DNA from: Cyanobacteriota bacterium
Lineage (GTDB): Bacteria > Cyanobacteriota > Cyanobacteriia > Leptolyngbyales > Leptolyngbyaceae
NCBI GenBank assembly: GCA_026389365.1
Contig: JAPLHZ010000126.1
Coordinates: 1 to 34,735 of the forward strand
Reading direction: 5' to 3'
DNA length: 34,735 bases
Below the pieces are notes generated by a model, which was given only the letters and a program-made list of their open reading frames with translations, was not told the DNA's origin and searched no databases. Both the position numbers and the translations under genes were made by a program. Below are positions 16,596 through 26,504 of the stretch, one piece after another. Within the stretch, counting starts at the first letter, position 1, and each line of letters opens with the position of its first letter.

Positions 16596-17768
16596 GTTCG
16601 TTTTGCTTTGGGGAACGCCTATGGATCTGGCATGGATTTAAAGCGGGCGAAACATTATCGTTGGGTCTACCAAAGTGAGGGACGATCGATCGACTCTCCG
16701 ACAAAACCTAAGTCATCCTCCTCCTCAGGAACGGCAGCAAGAGATGCGGCTAAAGATGCGGTAGATTCAGTCTTTAAGACTCAAAATCGATCGAAATCCT
16801 CGTCCGAACCATCCAAGCAACCCCAAAGTTCTCCCCCTCCTAAAAAGCCTACCTCAGAAAAATCTCCCTCTACGTCTAAATCTCCAACCCCGACCCCGAG
16901 AACTGTTTATCCGCAACCCGAACTTCATCAGGCTTTTCTAGGTCACGTAGATACCATTAGTCAAATTCTATTTGTTAACCGATCGCTCATCAGCGCTAGT
17001 CATGATGGAACGGTACGGATTTGGTGTGCGGAAACGGGAATTCAGCAAGGTTATTTGGCTGTAGGTGCTGCCGTGACCGCGATCGCAACCAGTCCCAACT
17101 CTAATCTGTTTATCACAGGCGATCGGAGTGGTAAAGTCAAAATGTGGAATTTGGTTGATTACAAACTGGTTCGATCGTTACCCCTCCATACCGGCAAAGT
17201 CACTGGAATTCATTTCACTCTCAATGGCAAAGGCTTTGTGACGACCGGAGAAGATGGGATTCTAAAAATCTTTCAACTGAACCCCGTATCTCTGCGTCAC
17301 ACGCTTCAAATTTCAAAAGTCCCGATTTTTTGTTCAGCCTTGATGGGCGATCGTATTTTCACTGCCAGCGCCGACTCTCAACTCAGAATGATAGTCCAAG
17401 GCAACATCACTCATACCGAACCGCTCTCCTCACCCCTGTCTAAAACCATGGCGGTAAATACCGATCGAAAATGGATCTCAATTGGGGACGATCGGGGTTC
17501 CGTCCATTGTTTTGATGCCCAAGGCAATCTTCATAAAAGTTTTGTGGGATGTCCGGGTCGAATTCAATCCGTCAACTTTCTATCTTCTGGCCAGAAATTG
17601 CTCATCGTCGGAGAAACGCCCCTGATCAAAATTTGGGATACCACCACTTGGAATTTATGCACCGAATGGAAAGCAGTGGGTACGGGTCAGCTAACCACTG
17701 CAAAGGTTCATGGAAATCAAATCGCGATCGCCCAAGGCAACAGCCTCCAACTGTGGCAACTTCCCTAA
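16596..17768 (+). pseudogene. WD40-repeat domain protein, continuing the same frame after the in-frame TAA at 16593-16595
   Basis: Same frame as the DnaJ ORF; VRFALGNAYGSGMDLKRA completes the TPR-like helix, then a Ser/Pro linker and WD40 blades (GHVDTISQILFVNRSLISASHDGTVRIW, ITGDRSGKVKMW). Confidence 0.75.
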
Positions 17769-17776
17769 AAAATAAA

Positions 17777-17807
17777 CCCCAGAGATCTTCTAAAATCTCT
17801 GAGGGGG
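17777..17807. terminator. Hairpin downstream of the WD40 gene
   Basis: CCCCAGAGAT...ATCTCTGAGGGG stem in a convergent gap. Confidence 0.55.
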
Positions 17808-17830
17808 AATAAGAATAAACCTTAATTTCA

Positions 17831-17872
17831 TAGTCCCCCTTTTTAAGGGGGATTTGGGGGGATCGGGTCTTT
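17831..17872. repeat. Dispersed G/C-run palindromic element, copy 1
   Basis: TAGTCCCCCTTTTTAAGGGGGATTTGGGGGGATCGGGTCTTT; related copies at 30011-30050 (inverted) and 30098-30162. Confidence 0.85.
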
Positions 17873-17904
17873 AATACAAAATGCTGAGACTTCTCAAACA
17901 GTCC

Positions 17905-18510
17905 CTAAACCGCGATCGGAGGAGTCAATCCAGAATGCGGACGGCGAATCACCTGATCAATCAACCCGTAGGTCGTCGCTTCCTCAGCAGACATAAAGAA
18001 ATCACGCTCTGTGTCCTCTTGGATTTTCTCCAATGGCTGACTCGTATGCTCCGCCAACAGCCCATTCAATCGGCTCTTGATGTACAAAATTTCCTTCGCC
18101 TGAATCGCAATATCCGTCGCCTGACCACTCGCCCCGCCCAAAGGTTGGTGAATCATGATCCGGGAATGGGGCAAACTCATGCGCTTACCCTTCGTCCCCG
18201 CGCTCAGTAAAAACGCGCCCATTGATGCTGCAAAGCCCACACAAATCGTGGAAACATCAGGGCGAAGCTGCTTAATCGTGTCGTAAATCCCCATGCCCGC
18301 CGACACCGAACCGCCGGGAGAATTGATATAGAGATAAATATCCTTCTCAGGATCTTCAGACTCCAGAAAAAGTAACTGCGCCACAATTAGGTTTGCGACT
18401 TCCGAATCAACCGCAGACCCGAGGAAAATAATGCGTTCCCGCAACAGGCGCGAATAGATGTCAAAGGCGCGTTCTCCGCGACCCGATTGTTCAATTACGG
18501 TAGGAATCAT
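17905..18510 (-). CDS. clpP: ATP-dependent Clp protease proteolytic subunit
   Basis: [68 protein letters not shown]: Ser, His and Asp all present. Confidence 0.97.
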   Translation of the reverse strand: MIPTVIEQSGRGERAFDIYSRLLRERIIFLGSAVDSEVANLIVAQLLFLESEDPEKDIYLYINSPGGSVSAGMGIYDTIKQLRPDVSTICVGFAASMGAFLLSAGTKGKRMSLPHSRIMIHQPLGGASGQATDIAIQAKEILYIKSRLNGLLAEHTSQPLEKIQEDTERDFFMSAEEATTYGLIDQVIRRPHSGLTPPIAV

Positions 18511-18903
18511 GGGTGTGCCTGTGCGTTCTGGATGACTTAAATCGTACTAATTTCGATCGTACTGTTTTCCATTGTAGCGAGTGCCTGCAATTCCGCAAAA
18601 GTCGGAAAACCGATAGAACTTTTTGGACGGTAATTGGAGCGGCAAGAGTTTGAATTTCAAGCCGATGGATCACAATATTCAGAATCTCACTACTTTAAAA
18701 GCTGAAACCCTTACAGGGACTAATATTGAGCCACTCTAAAAAGCTCCGTTTTTATGGTAAAATGAAGTGGTTCAAACAAGCAAACAGCGTCTATAATTAA
18801 TCGCCTACTAAATTAGGCCAAATCCGTTCCTAGAAAGGCTTGAAATCAGGCATTTCGACCGATCGAACCAATTTACGACCCTGCTTCTGGAGTATCTCTT
18901 TAT

Positions 18904-21570
18904 ATGACCTTTTCTCAAGACACGCCGAACGTGGAACGCATTGTTCCGACTGACTTGCGCAACGAGATGCAGCGGTCATACTTGGAATACGCCATGAGCG
19001 TCATCGTCGGTCGTGCACTTCCCGATGCTCGCGATGGACTCAAACCCGTTCACCGTCGTATTCTCTACGCGATGCATGAATTAGGCTTGGCCTACGATCG
19101 TCCCTTTAAAAAATGCGCCCGCGTCATCGGGGAAGTGCTGGGTAAATATCACCCCCACGGCGACCAATCGATTTACGATGCCCTCGTGCGGATGGCCCAA
19201 GACTTTTCCATGCGTGCCCCACTGATTGACGGCCACGGGAACTTTGGGTCGGTCGATAATGACCCGCCCGCTGCCATGCGATACACCGAGTCCCGCTTGA
19301 CCTCATTGACAGCTCATGCGTTATTGCAAGACATTGAATCCGAAACCGTAGATTTCGTAGACAACTTTGACGGATCCCAACAAGAACCCACCGTTCTACC
19401 GTCCCGAATTCCGCAGCTTTTGGTCAATGGTTCCTCCGGAATCGCCGTCGGTATGGCGACCAATATCCCCCCCCATAACCTGGGCGAAATCATCGATGGA
19501 TTGATGGCGCTGATTCATAATCCTGAGATTACCGACATTGAACTCATGCAGTTCATTCCCGGTCCTGATTTCCCCACGGGCGGCGTGATTAATGGAAAAT
19601 CAGGCATTCGTGAAGCCTACACCACTGGGCGAGGTTCCGTTGTCATGCGTGGTGTTACTGCCATTGAAACCCTAGAGCGACGCGGCGCACCCGATCGTGA
19701 AGCCATTATTGTCACCGAGTTGCCCTACCAAACCAACAAAGCTGCCTTAATTGAAAAGATTGCTGAATTGGTGAATGACAAAAAGCTCGAAGGTATTTCC
19801 GATATTCGCGACGAAAGCGATCGCGAAGGAATGCGAATTGTAATTGAACTCAAGCGCGACGCCTATCCCCGCGTTGTAGTGAACAATCTATACAAGCAAA
19901 CGCCCATTCAATCTAGTTTCGGCGCGAACATGTTGGCGCTGGTGGACAATGAACCCCAAACCCTGACATTGCGTGCTTTTCTAGTCACATTTCTAGACTT
20001 TCGGATTGAAACCATTGCACGGCGAACTCGCTATCAATTGCGTAAAGCCGAAGAGCGCGATCATTTACTACAAGGGTTGTTGACGGCCCTCGCGAATTTG
20101 GATTCTATTATTGCCTTAATTCGCCGATCGGCAGATTCAGCAATAGCCAAGGTTGAACTCATCGAAACCTATGCGCTATCTGAGTCTCAATCTGATGCGA
20201 TTTTGCAAATGCAATTGCGTCGTCTCACGGCATTGGAAGCCGGAAAGATTGAACGAGAGCATGATGATTTAATGGTTCAGATTACTGATTTGCAACATAT
20301 TTTGGCTAATCGCGATCGAATTTTGACAATCATTACGGAAGAAGTTGCTGAAATCAAGAAAAATCACTCCACACCTCGTCGTACGCGAATTGAGCAAAGT
20401 GAAAATGAATTGATGGACGAGGATTTGATTGCCAATGAAAAATCTGTCATTTTAATTACTGAGCAAGGCTACATTAAACGAATGCCCGTGGATTCTTTTG
20501 ACGCTCAAAGCCGCAATACACGTGGGAAAGCGGGTGCGAAAATGAAGGTCGATGATGCGATCGATCATTTCATTACCTGTTGCGATCACGATGTTGTGAT
20601 GTTGTTCAGCGATCGGGGTGTAGTTTATGCGCTTAAAGCCTACCAAATTCCCATTTGCTCACGAATTGCCCGAGGCACACCCCTCGTACAACTTCTCCAA
20701 GTCACAAACAAAGAGAAAATCACCTCAGTCGTTCCCGTGAGTGAATTCCGAGATGATGTTTATCTAGTCATGTTGACCAAGAAAGGATTTATTAAAAAAT
20801 CTGCCCTCACAGCCTTCGGAAACATTCGTGCTAATGGGTTGATTGCTATATCTCTAGAAGAAGGGGATCAATTGCGCTGGGTGAGTCTTGCGACCGCCGC
20901 CGACAGCATCATTGTTGGGTCAAGCCAAGGCCGATCGATTCACTTCCGGGTCAACAACGAGCAATTGCGTCCCCTGGGCCGTGCAACTCGTGGGGTCCGA
21001 TCGATGAATCTGAAAAAAGATGACAGTTTGGTGGGAATGGCAATTGTCTCTAGTCAAATCTTGGCAGAATACGCCGCATTGCTAGAAGCCGGAAGCGACG
21101 ATGAAACCACGGAAGACCTTCCAGAGGACAAAACCAGAGGTCCATGGATTCTGATTGTGACCACAGGCGGACTCGGAAAACGCGTTCCCGTTAGCCAATT
21201 CCGTTTGCAAAATCGGGGCGGTATGGGCATCATCGCGACGAAATTCCGTAAAAAAGGCGATACGCTTGCGGCGCTGACGATGGTTAATGAAGACGAAGAA
21301 CTAATGATCGTCACCCATCGCGGTATTATCATTCGTCAACTTGTCAATGCCATCTCGAAGCAATCTAGACCTGCGACGGGCGTGCGCTTGCAGCGTTTGG
21401 ATGATTCGGATGCTATTAGTGCCGTTGCGGTTGTACCATTGACGGGTGAAAGTGCTGAACTCGATGAAGATGGCAATGAGCTAGATCCCGATGCGAGTGA
21501 TGCTGTCGTTGATGTTGATGCTGTGGAAGAGACGATCGCTTCTAACGATATGGCTGAAGACGAAGTATAA
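18904..21570 (+). CDS. gyrA: Type II topoisomerase A subunit (DNA gyrase A family)
   Basis: [66 protein letters not shown], beta-pinwheel CTD and acidic tail. A ParC-like paralogue cannot be excluded. Confidence 0.93.
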   Translation: MTFSQDTPNVERIVPTDLRNEMQRSYLEYAMSVIVGRALPDARDGLKPVHRRILYAMHELGLAYDRPFKKCARVIGEVLGKYHPHGDQSIYDALVRMAQDFSMRAPLIDGHGNFGSVDNDPPAAMRYTESRLTSLTAHALLQDIESETVDFVDNFDGSQQEPTVLPSRIPQLLVNGSSGIAVGMATNIPPHNLGEIIDGLMALIHNPEITDIELMQFIPGPDFPTGGVINGKSGIREAYTTGRGSVVMRGVTAIETLERRGAPDREAIIVTELPYQTNKAALIEKIAELVNDKKLEGISDIRDESDREGMRIVIELKRDAYPRVVVNNLYKQTPIQSSFGANMLALVDNEPQTLTLRAFLVTFLDFRIETIARRTRYQLRKAEERDHLLQGLLTALANLDSIIALIRRSADSAIAKVELIETYALSESQSDAILQMQLRRLTALEAGKIEREHDDLMVQITDLQHILANRDRILTIITEEVAEIKKNHSTPRRTRIEQSENELMDEDLIANEKSVILITEQGYIKRMPVDSFDAQSRNTRGKAGAKMKVDDAIDHFITCCDHDVVMLFSDRGVVYALKAYQIPICSRIARGTPLVQLLQVTNKEKITSVVPVSEFRDDVYLVMLTKKGFIKKSALTAFGNIRANGLIAISLEEGDQLRWVSLATAADSIIVGSSQGRSIHFRVNNEQLRPLGRATRGVRSMNLKKDDSLVGMAIVSSQILAEYAALLEAGSDDETTEDLPEDKTRGPWILIVTTGGLGKRVPVSQFRLQNRGGMGIIATKFRKKGDTLAALTMVNEDEELMIVTHRGIIIRQLVNAISKQSRPATGVRLQRLDDSDAISAVAVVPLTGESAELDEDGNELDPDASDAVVDVDAVEETIASNDMAEDEV

Positions 21571-21637
21571 ATCACAAGACAAGTGAATCAGGATTATGTT
21601 GATGAATTAGAACTGTTCATTAATGTAATCCCGATCG

Positions 21638-22525
21638 TTATTTAAGATCTGCTATTTCATCTAATGTTAGATGTGTCATTTCGGAAATACTCCGATCGTC
21701 CATCACACCAATCAGCCGTCGTGCAATCTCAATTTTAGTTTGTTTATTGCCTTGTTCGATCCCTTGTTCGATCCCTTGTTCGATCCCTTGTTCGATCCCT
21801 TGTTCGATCCCTTGCTTTAGCGCCTTAACGATCGCACCTTGCTGATCTTGAATAAAAAATGATTGATGTTCTAATTCATCCAACTCCTCACGAGTCAATG
21901 TTGCTCGATTTGCAATCTCAAATGCTTGCTGAATTTCCGTAACATTTCCCATAATCTGAGGAACTACACTCAAATCTGGTGCGTGTTGCATGAAATAAAT
22001 CCACTTATCCGTCAGACTTTTTAGTTCATCAAGCGGGACTTTAAATTTTGGCAATTCCAGAAAAACAAGCTGTAAGTCACCGCTTAAATAATCAATTAAA
22101 CATTCCTTTTCTTTTAAAACAAATCGAGAAATTGGGCGGTCTATTTCTGGAAACATCTTAAAGTCAGTAATCGTCAACGCAATTACAGGACTCAGCTGGG
22201 TGTAGTGTTCACCTTTATCGAGCTGAATTGAGAAGGCTTTAGCGGCATTGTATAGAATTCGTTTTTCAAAGCCCTCAACATTCAAGACTTGCATCTCAAT
22301 AATAACGGTTTCGCCGCTTTGGAGTATTGCTCGAACATCCAGATAGGTATCTTTTACCCCACGGATTCGAGGCGATAAATAGGGATCAAGAATCGTTAGA
22401 TCTTTAACAATCGACTGACCTTCATAAAGAATCCCGTTCAGAAAACTCATCAAAATTCCATGGCTTTGTCCAGAGCCAAAGATTTTCTTAAATGCAAAAT
22501 CTGTTTTTGGATTGATAAAGATCAT
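21638..22525 (-). CDS. Rpn-family recombination-promoting nuclease/putative transposase (PD-(D/E)XK)
   Basis: FINPKTDFAFKKIFGSGQSHGILMSFLNGIL, YLDVRAILQSGETVIIEMQVLNVEGFEKRILYNAAKAFSIQL, C-terminal GIEQ repeats. Confidence 0.92.
   Translation of the reverse strand: MIFINPKTDFAFKKIFGSGQSHGILMSFLNGILYEGQSIVKDLTILDPYLSPRIRGVKDTYLDVRAILQSGETVIIEMQVLNVEGFEKRILYNAAKAFSIQLDKGEHYTQLSPVIALTITDFKMFPEIDRPISRFVLKEKECLIDYLSGDLQLVFLELPKFKVPLDELKSLTDKWIYFMQHAPDLSVVPQIMGNVTEIQQAFEIANRATLTREELDELEHQSFFIQDQQGAIVKALKQGIEQGIEQGIEQGIEQGIEQGNKQTKIEIARRLIGVMDDRSISEMTHLTLDEIADLK
21751..21810. repeat. Five perfect tandem copies of a 12-bp unit inside the Rpn gene
   Basis: CTTGTTCGATCC x5 encoding the (GIEQ)n tract. 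Confidence 0.97.
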
Positions 22526-22659
22526 GATTTAGCGTTTTCACAGATTACCCAGTTCATATCTAGGGTAGCAAACTTGATGATAAGTTCGTTGGGCAACAAA
22601 TTGGAGAGGGGCCGCAAATTCTCTATAATTAAGACATTACATTGTGAAGGAAACGCCCT

Positions 22660-23967
22660 GTGACCGTTCAAGATAAAGAGAGATCCGTTTCCTTTGAAAT
22701 TTTTCAGGCCATGAATCGATCGGTCCACCGTACAGTTTTAGCTAATGGAATTGTCCTAATTGTCACCGAAAACCCATCCGCCGACATCGTTTCAGCACGA
22801 ATGCTAATGCAGGGCGGGCAGCGGTTTGAAACACAACCTGGTGTGGCCCATCTGGTGTCTTTACTCCTTACTAAAGGAACCGAAACCCGATCGTCCTTTG
22901 AAATCGCAGAACAAGTCGAAGCCATTGGAGCAGGTCTGGGTACCGATAGTTCAGTGGATCACTTTCAAGTCACGGTCAAAACCGTATCTGCTGACTTTGG
23001 TGGAATTTTGGCATTGGCCGGGGAAATCATGCGATCGCCCTCCTTTCCAGATGAGGAACTTGAACTCGAACGAAAACTAACCCTCCAAGGAATTCGATCG
23101 CAACAAGAACAGCTATCTAGTGTGGCCATGAATAAATTACGGCAGGCATTTTATGGGGATCATCCCTACTCCGATTCAGGACTAGGAACCGAAGAAAGCG
23201 TATCGAATCTGACGCGGGAAAATTTGCAAACCTATCACCAGCAAATTTTCCGGCCCGATAATTTAGTGATTAGCATTGCTGGATGCATCACTGTTGATGA
23301 GGCAATACAGCAAGTTTCGCGCGTCTTCGGAGATTGGAATGCGCCCGATACTGAATTTATGAAGCCATCGCTGCCCACCATTAGTCACCATCCAAAAACT
23401 ATCATCACGCCTCAAGACACCGCACAATCGATCGTTATGGTGGGATATTTAGCCCCGGCCATCACGCCAGACAAATCTGACTACCCTGCTTTGAAGTTGC
23501 TTAATAGTTATCTTTCCGGTGGATTGTCTAGCCGACTGTTTGTGGAATTGCGGGAACGACGCGGCCTCGCCTATGAAGTGTCAGCGTTTTATCCCATGCG
23601 GCTCGATACGTCGTTTTTTGTGGGATATATTGGCACAGCTCCAGAGAATACGGCAACGGCGCTGGATGGATTACGATCGGAACTCCATCGTTTGACTGAA
23701 ATCACGTTAACGGAACTCGAACTGCAAACCGCAAAAGATAAATTTCTCGGTCAATATGCACTGAGCAAACAAACTAATGCTCAATTGGCCCAGACCTTTG
23801 CTTGGTATGAAATGTTGGGACTGGGTTTGGGGTACGACGATCGGCTTCAGACGGATATTCGTAATTTGACGGCATTGGATTTACTGACGATCGCAAAACG
23901 AATTTTCGGGCAACCTTATATTTCGATTTTGGGACCAGAAGCAGTGGTAAATGAATTAAAAACATAG
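22660..23967 (+). CDS. M16-family (insulinase-like) peptidase homologue, predicted non-catalytic
   Basis: M16 fold sequence (LSGGLSSRLFVELRERRGLAYEVSAFY) but HLVSL at the HxxEH site. GTG start or ATG at 22711. Confidence 0.88.
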   Translation: MTVQDKERSVSFEIFQAMNRSVHRTVLANGIVLIVTENPSADIVSARMLMQGGQRFETQPGVAHLVSLLLTKGTETRSSFEIAEQVEAIGAGLGTDSSVDHFQVTVKTVSADFGGILALAGEIMRSPSFPDEELELERKLTLQGIRSQQEQLSSVAMNKLRQAFYGDHPYSDSGLGTEESVSNLTRENLQTYHQQIFRPDNLVISIAGCITVDEAIQQVSRVFGDWNAPDTEFMKPSLPTISHHPKTIITPQDTAQSIVMVGYLAPAITPDKSDYPALKLLNSYLSGGLSSRLFVELRERRGLAYEVSAFYPMRLDTSFFVGYIGTAPENTATALDGLRSELHRLTEITLTELELQTAKDKFLGQYALSKQTNAQLAQTFAWYEMLGLGLGYDDRLQTDIRNLTALDLLTIAKRIFGQPYISILGPEAVVNELKT

Positions 23968-23979
23968 CTCATTCACTGT

Positions 23980-25359
23980 TTATCTACTGGTCATTGATGG
24001 CACTATCACATTCCGTTCCGGCGCACCCAATCGACTCTCGGACGTCGTAACGCTAGGCGTGGGCGTAATGCTTTTGGAACGAGTTTTTGGACTGCCCCAG
24101 TGAGCTTGAAGACTGTTAAGTAAGGCATCCTGTTGTTGGCGGAGTCCATCGAGATTGGTGCCTCGGTTAATGATGGAAAACCAAACTAAGCCCCGATTTT
24201 GGGTTGGCATGACACCAGACAATGCACTCACCTCATTCAGCGTCCCCGTTTTAACCACAGAATTTTTTGGGATGCTCCGATCGATCAGAGTCCCCACATC
24301 CGTCCCCGAAATTGGAAACAAATCAGACACCGTAAATCCGTTCCGTTCCGCATACCGAGCGATCGCACTGAACATTGTGGCGGTCGCATGAGGTGCAATC
24401 CGGTTTTCGGTCCCCAGTCCCGACCCATTAATCAATTGAATCTCACCGGGCGGCAATGATGCAACAGAGGCCGCCTTTTGTTGTGTCGGTTGAGGACCAC
24501 CCAAGAGTTGAGACAGCGTTTCAGACATAACATTATTACTATAAACATTCAGACGTTTGACCAAGTGCAGCAGCGGCAGAGATTTGTGCTGGATTATGGG
24601 GCGGGCGCTAGGCACATCCCCCAGGCGAACACTGCCCTTGATGGCGATCGTTGGCTTAGCAGGTTTAGATTTTAGTTGGCTATATTGATCCTCCAGATCC
24701 GCAGGCCATGTTTTTGAGTTTAAAGATTGATACAAAAGCGCGCCCGCCTTGGCTGGATTAACCTCAAAGTTCATGATGAAGTTGCCCGAAATTATTAAAT
24801 CCCCAGTGACCTGCTGGATGCCCAATTGATTCAATGTATTGCCCAACGCGATCGCCTCTTCCCAGACAAACATCGCATCCCCGCCGCCTGAAATCACTAA
24901 ATCCCCTTGCAAAACCCCATTTTGAATCGGACCCGTAACAGCGATCGTCGTGTCAAATTGATGCTGTGCTCCCCAGGTTTCAAGTGCTGCCAGCGACGTG
25001 GTGATCTTCGTGAGAGAGGCCGCAGGAAGTGGGATTTTGCCTTGATTTTCCACCAGCACTGACGCACCGGATTGAAACCAGATGCCCTGTTCGGATGGAT
25101 TCAACCCTTGGGCTTTAAGAGTGTTGAGATACCCTTTCACAATCTTGTTTGCGGTCGGATCTTCGTCCCCTGCAAGTGCGGTCCAGGGCGTATTTTGTAA
25201 GACTGCAACCCCCACGGATTCAGGGAGTTTTAGTTCCTGCATCAGCTCAGGTTTGGCATTACCGAAGCCATTGATCAACAGGCTAAACGGCGCGAAGCTG
25301 CATAAAACCAAGAAAGAAGAAACAGAAAAATACGAAACAGAGAAATTGAAACGCGACAT
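23980..25359 (-). CDS. dacB: D-alanyl-D-alanine carboxypeptidase/endopeptidase, PBP4 type (peptidase S13)
   Basis: AASLTKITTSLAALE (SxxK), VYSNNVMSETL (SxN), VVKTGTLNEVSALSG (KTG), N-terminal signal-like segment. Confidence 0.92.
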   Translation of the reverse strand: MSRFNFSVSYFSVSSFLVLCSFAPFSLLINGFGNAKPELMQELKLPESVGVAVLQNTPWTALAGDEDPTANKIVKGYLNTLKAQGLNPSEQGIWFQSGASVLVENQGKIPLPAASLTKITTSLAALETWGAQHQFDTTIAVTGPIQNGVLQGDLVISGGGDAMFVWEEAIALGNTLNQLGIQQVTGDLIISGNFIMNFEVNPAKAGALLYQSLNSKTWPADLEDQYSQLKSKPAKPTIAIKGSVRLGDVPSARPIIQHKSLPLLHLVKRLNVYSNNVMSETLSQLLGGPQPTQQKAASVASLPPGEIQLINGSGLGTENRIAPHATATMFSAIARYAERNGFTVSDLFPISGTDVGTLIDRSIPKNSVVKTGTLNEVSALSGVMPTQNRGLVWFSIINRGTNLDGLRQQQDALLNSLQAHWGSPKTRSKSITPTPSVTTSESRLGAPERNVIVPSMTSR

Positions 25360-25403
25360 TGCAAGGTATAAGGAGAAGGGAATTCGCTACTGGGACAAAG
25401 GGT

Positions 25404-26072
25404 ATGGCAAAGCCTGATCAGAATCAAGTTATTCGACAACTGCCAATCGCCGCCGGAATGGTGGCAGGTCTACTTCTCTTTGCCAATCGCCTGCTGACTG
25501 TCCAGTTGACAGAGACCCAATCCCGATCGGATGCGTTGGGTGTGATTGTCTGTGCGGTGTTGATTTTGGTGGGATTGTTGTGGGAGCGTGTGCAGCCGAA
25601 GGTCCCGGATAGTGTGGAATTATCGGGCGATGAATGCTTTGAGTTTAAACCGGAGTTGTCGGAAAATTTGCAAGCAGAATTAGCCTGGGCTTCTCACATT
25701 TTATTAACCAATACACTGACCCGATCGTTCATTTTGCTTTGGGATGGGGATGTTTTGCTGCGTCGTGGAATTCTGCCAACTGAGTCGAACATGATTCCTG
25801 GAACTATCATAAAACGTGTGATTGAAAAACAAAAAGCAATCTATTTAGTAGATTCAAACAAATATCCCGGAAAAATTGAATTTAATTACTTGCCTGAAAA
25901 CGCCCAAGCCATAATCTGTCAGCCGATCGCCCCAAAAGGAGTCTTAATCCTCGCATCTAATGCCCCGCGCAGCTATACCCAACAAGACGAAAATTGGATC
26001 ACCGCGATCGCCCAAAAACTCAGCTACGTCTTAACTCAAGAATTCGACAAGGAGATTGAATCATGCGATTAG
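25404..26072 (+). CDS. Cofactor assembly of complex C subunit B (CCB2/CCB4-like, DUF2930)
   Basis: N-terminal TM pair, ELAWASHILLTNTLTRSFILLWDGDVLLRRGIL typical of the cyanobacterial family. ATG 25404 preferred over the upstream ORF start. Confidence 0.75.
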   Translation: MAKPDQNQVIRQLPIAAGMVAGLLLFANRLLTVQLTETQSRSDALGVIVCAVLILVGLLWERVQPKVPDSVELSGDECFEFKPELSENLQAELAWASHILLTNTLTRSFILLWDGDVLLRRGILPTESNMIPGTIIKRVIEKQKAIYLVDSNKYPGKIEFNYLPENAQAIICQPIAPKGVLILASNAPRSYTQQDENWITAIAQKLSYVLTQEFDKEIESCD

Positions 26073-26392
26073 AAATAGTCATGTTCACTCTAGCAACCCT
26101 ATTCATCCTAGTAACTTCAGCGCGAATCGCAAATCGAATCTTTCTCTATCAACCTCTGCAATCATTACTCAGTTTTTTAAGTTTGTTTTGGATGATCGTC
26201 ACCGTTTTGCAGTTAGTGATGGGAATCTTTGGACAACTGAACCCGATCGGACTGTTGTGCGCGGCTATTGCTTTTAATCTAGCTGAATTTCTCCAGTCTC
26301 GAAGTCGCGCCGTACCGGTGCGCGAAACCCAAAAAGAACCGATCGTAATGCTCAGTGCCCCAAATTCCAATTGGTCTACAACGACGACCTAA
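26063..26392 (+). CDS. Small membrane protein of unknown function, overlapping the upstream CDS by 10 nt
   Basis: Hydrophobic N-terminal two thirds (~3 TM), translational overlap with the upstream gene. Confidence 0.6.
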   Translation: MRLEIVMFTLATLFILVTSARIANRIFLYQPLQSLLSFLSLFWMIVTVLQLVMGIFGQLNPIGLLCAAIAFNLAEFLQSRSRAVPVRETQKEPIVMLSAPNSNWSTTTT

Positions 26393-26504
26393 GCGCCGTC
26401 TTTAAGGTGAACAATAGCGGTTGAATTCTAATTCCCTTTATTCTATACTCCTTATTATTAAGGGGTAGGGGTCTCGGGTCTCACTTCAACGTTTCAAACC
26501 CCTT

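Noticed and set aside
17905-18510. Inactive ClpR-type subunit
   Set aside because: Ser (SMGAF), His (MIHQP) and Asp (ERDFF) are all present, so it is a catalytic ClpP.
19150-19190. GyrA QRDR with Gln at the Ser83-equivalent position (HGDQSIYD) as a quinolone resistance mutation
   Set aside because: From memory, similar residues occur naturally in cyanobacterial gyrases; no evidence of acquired resistance.
21751-21810. CRISPR-like repeat cluster
   Set aside because: Units are 12 bp, contiguous without spacers and in frame within the Rpn gene.
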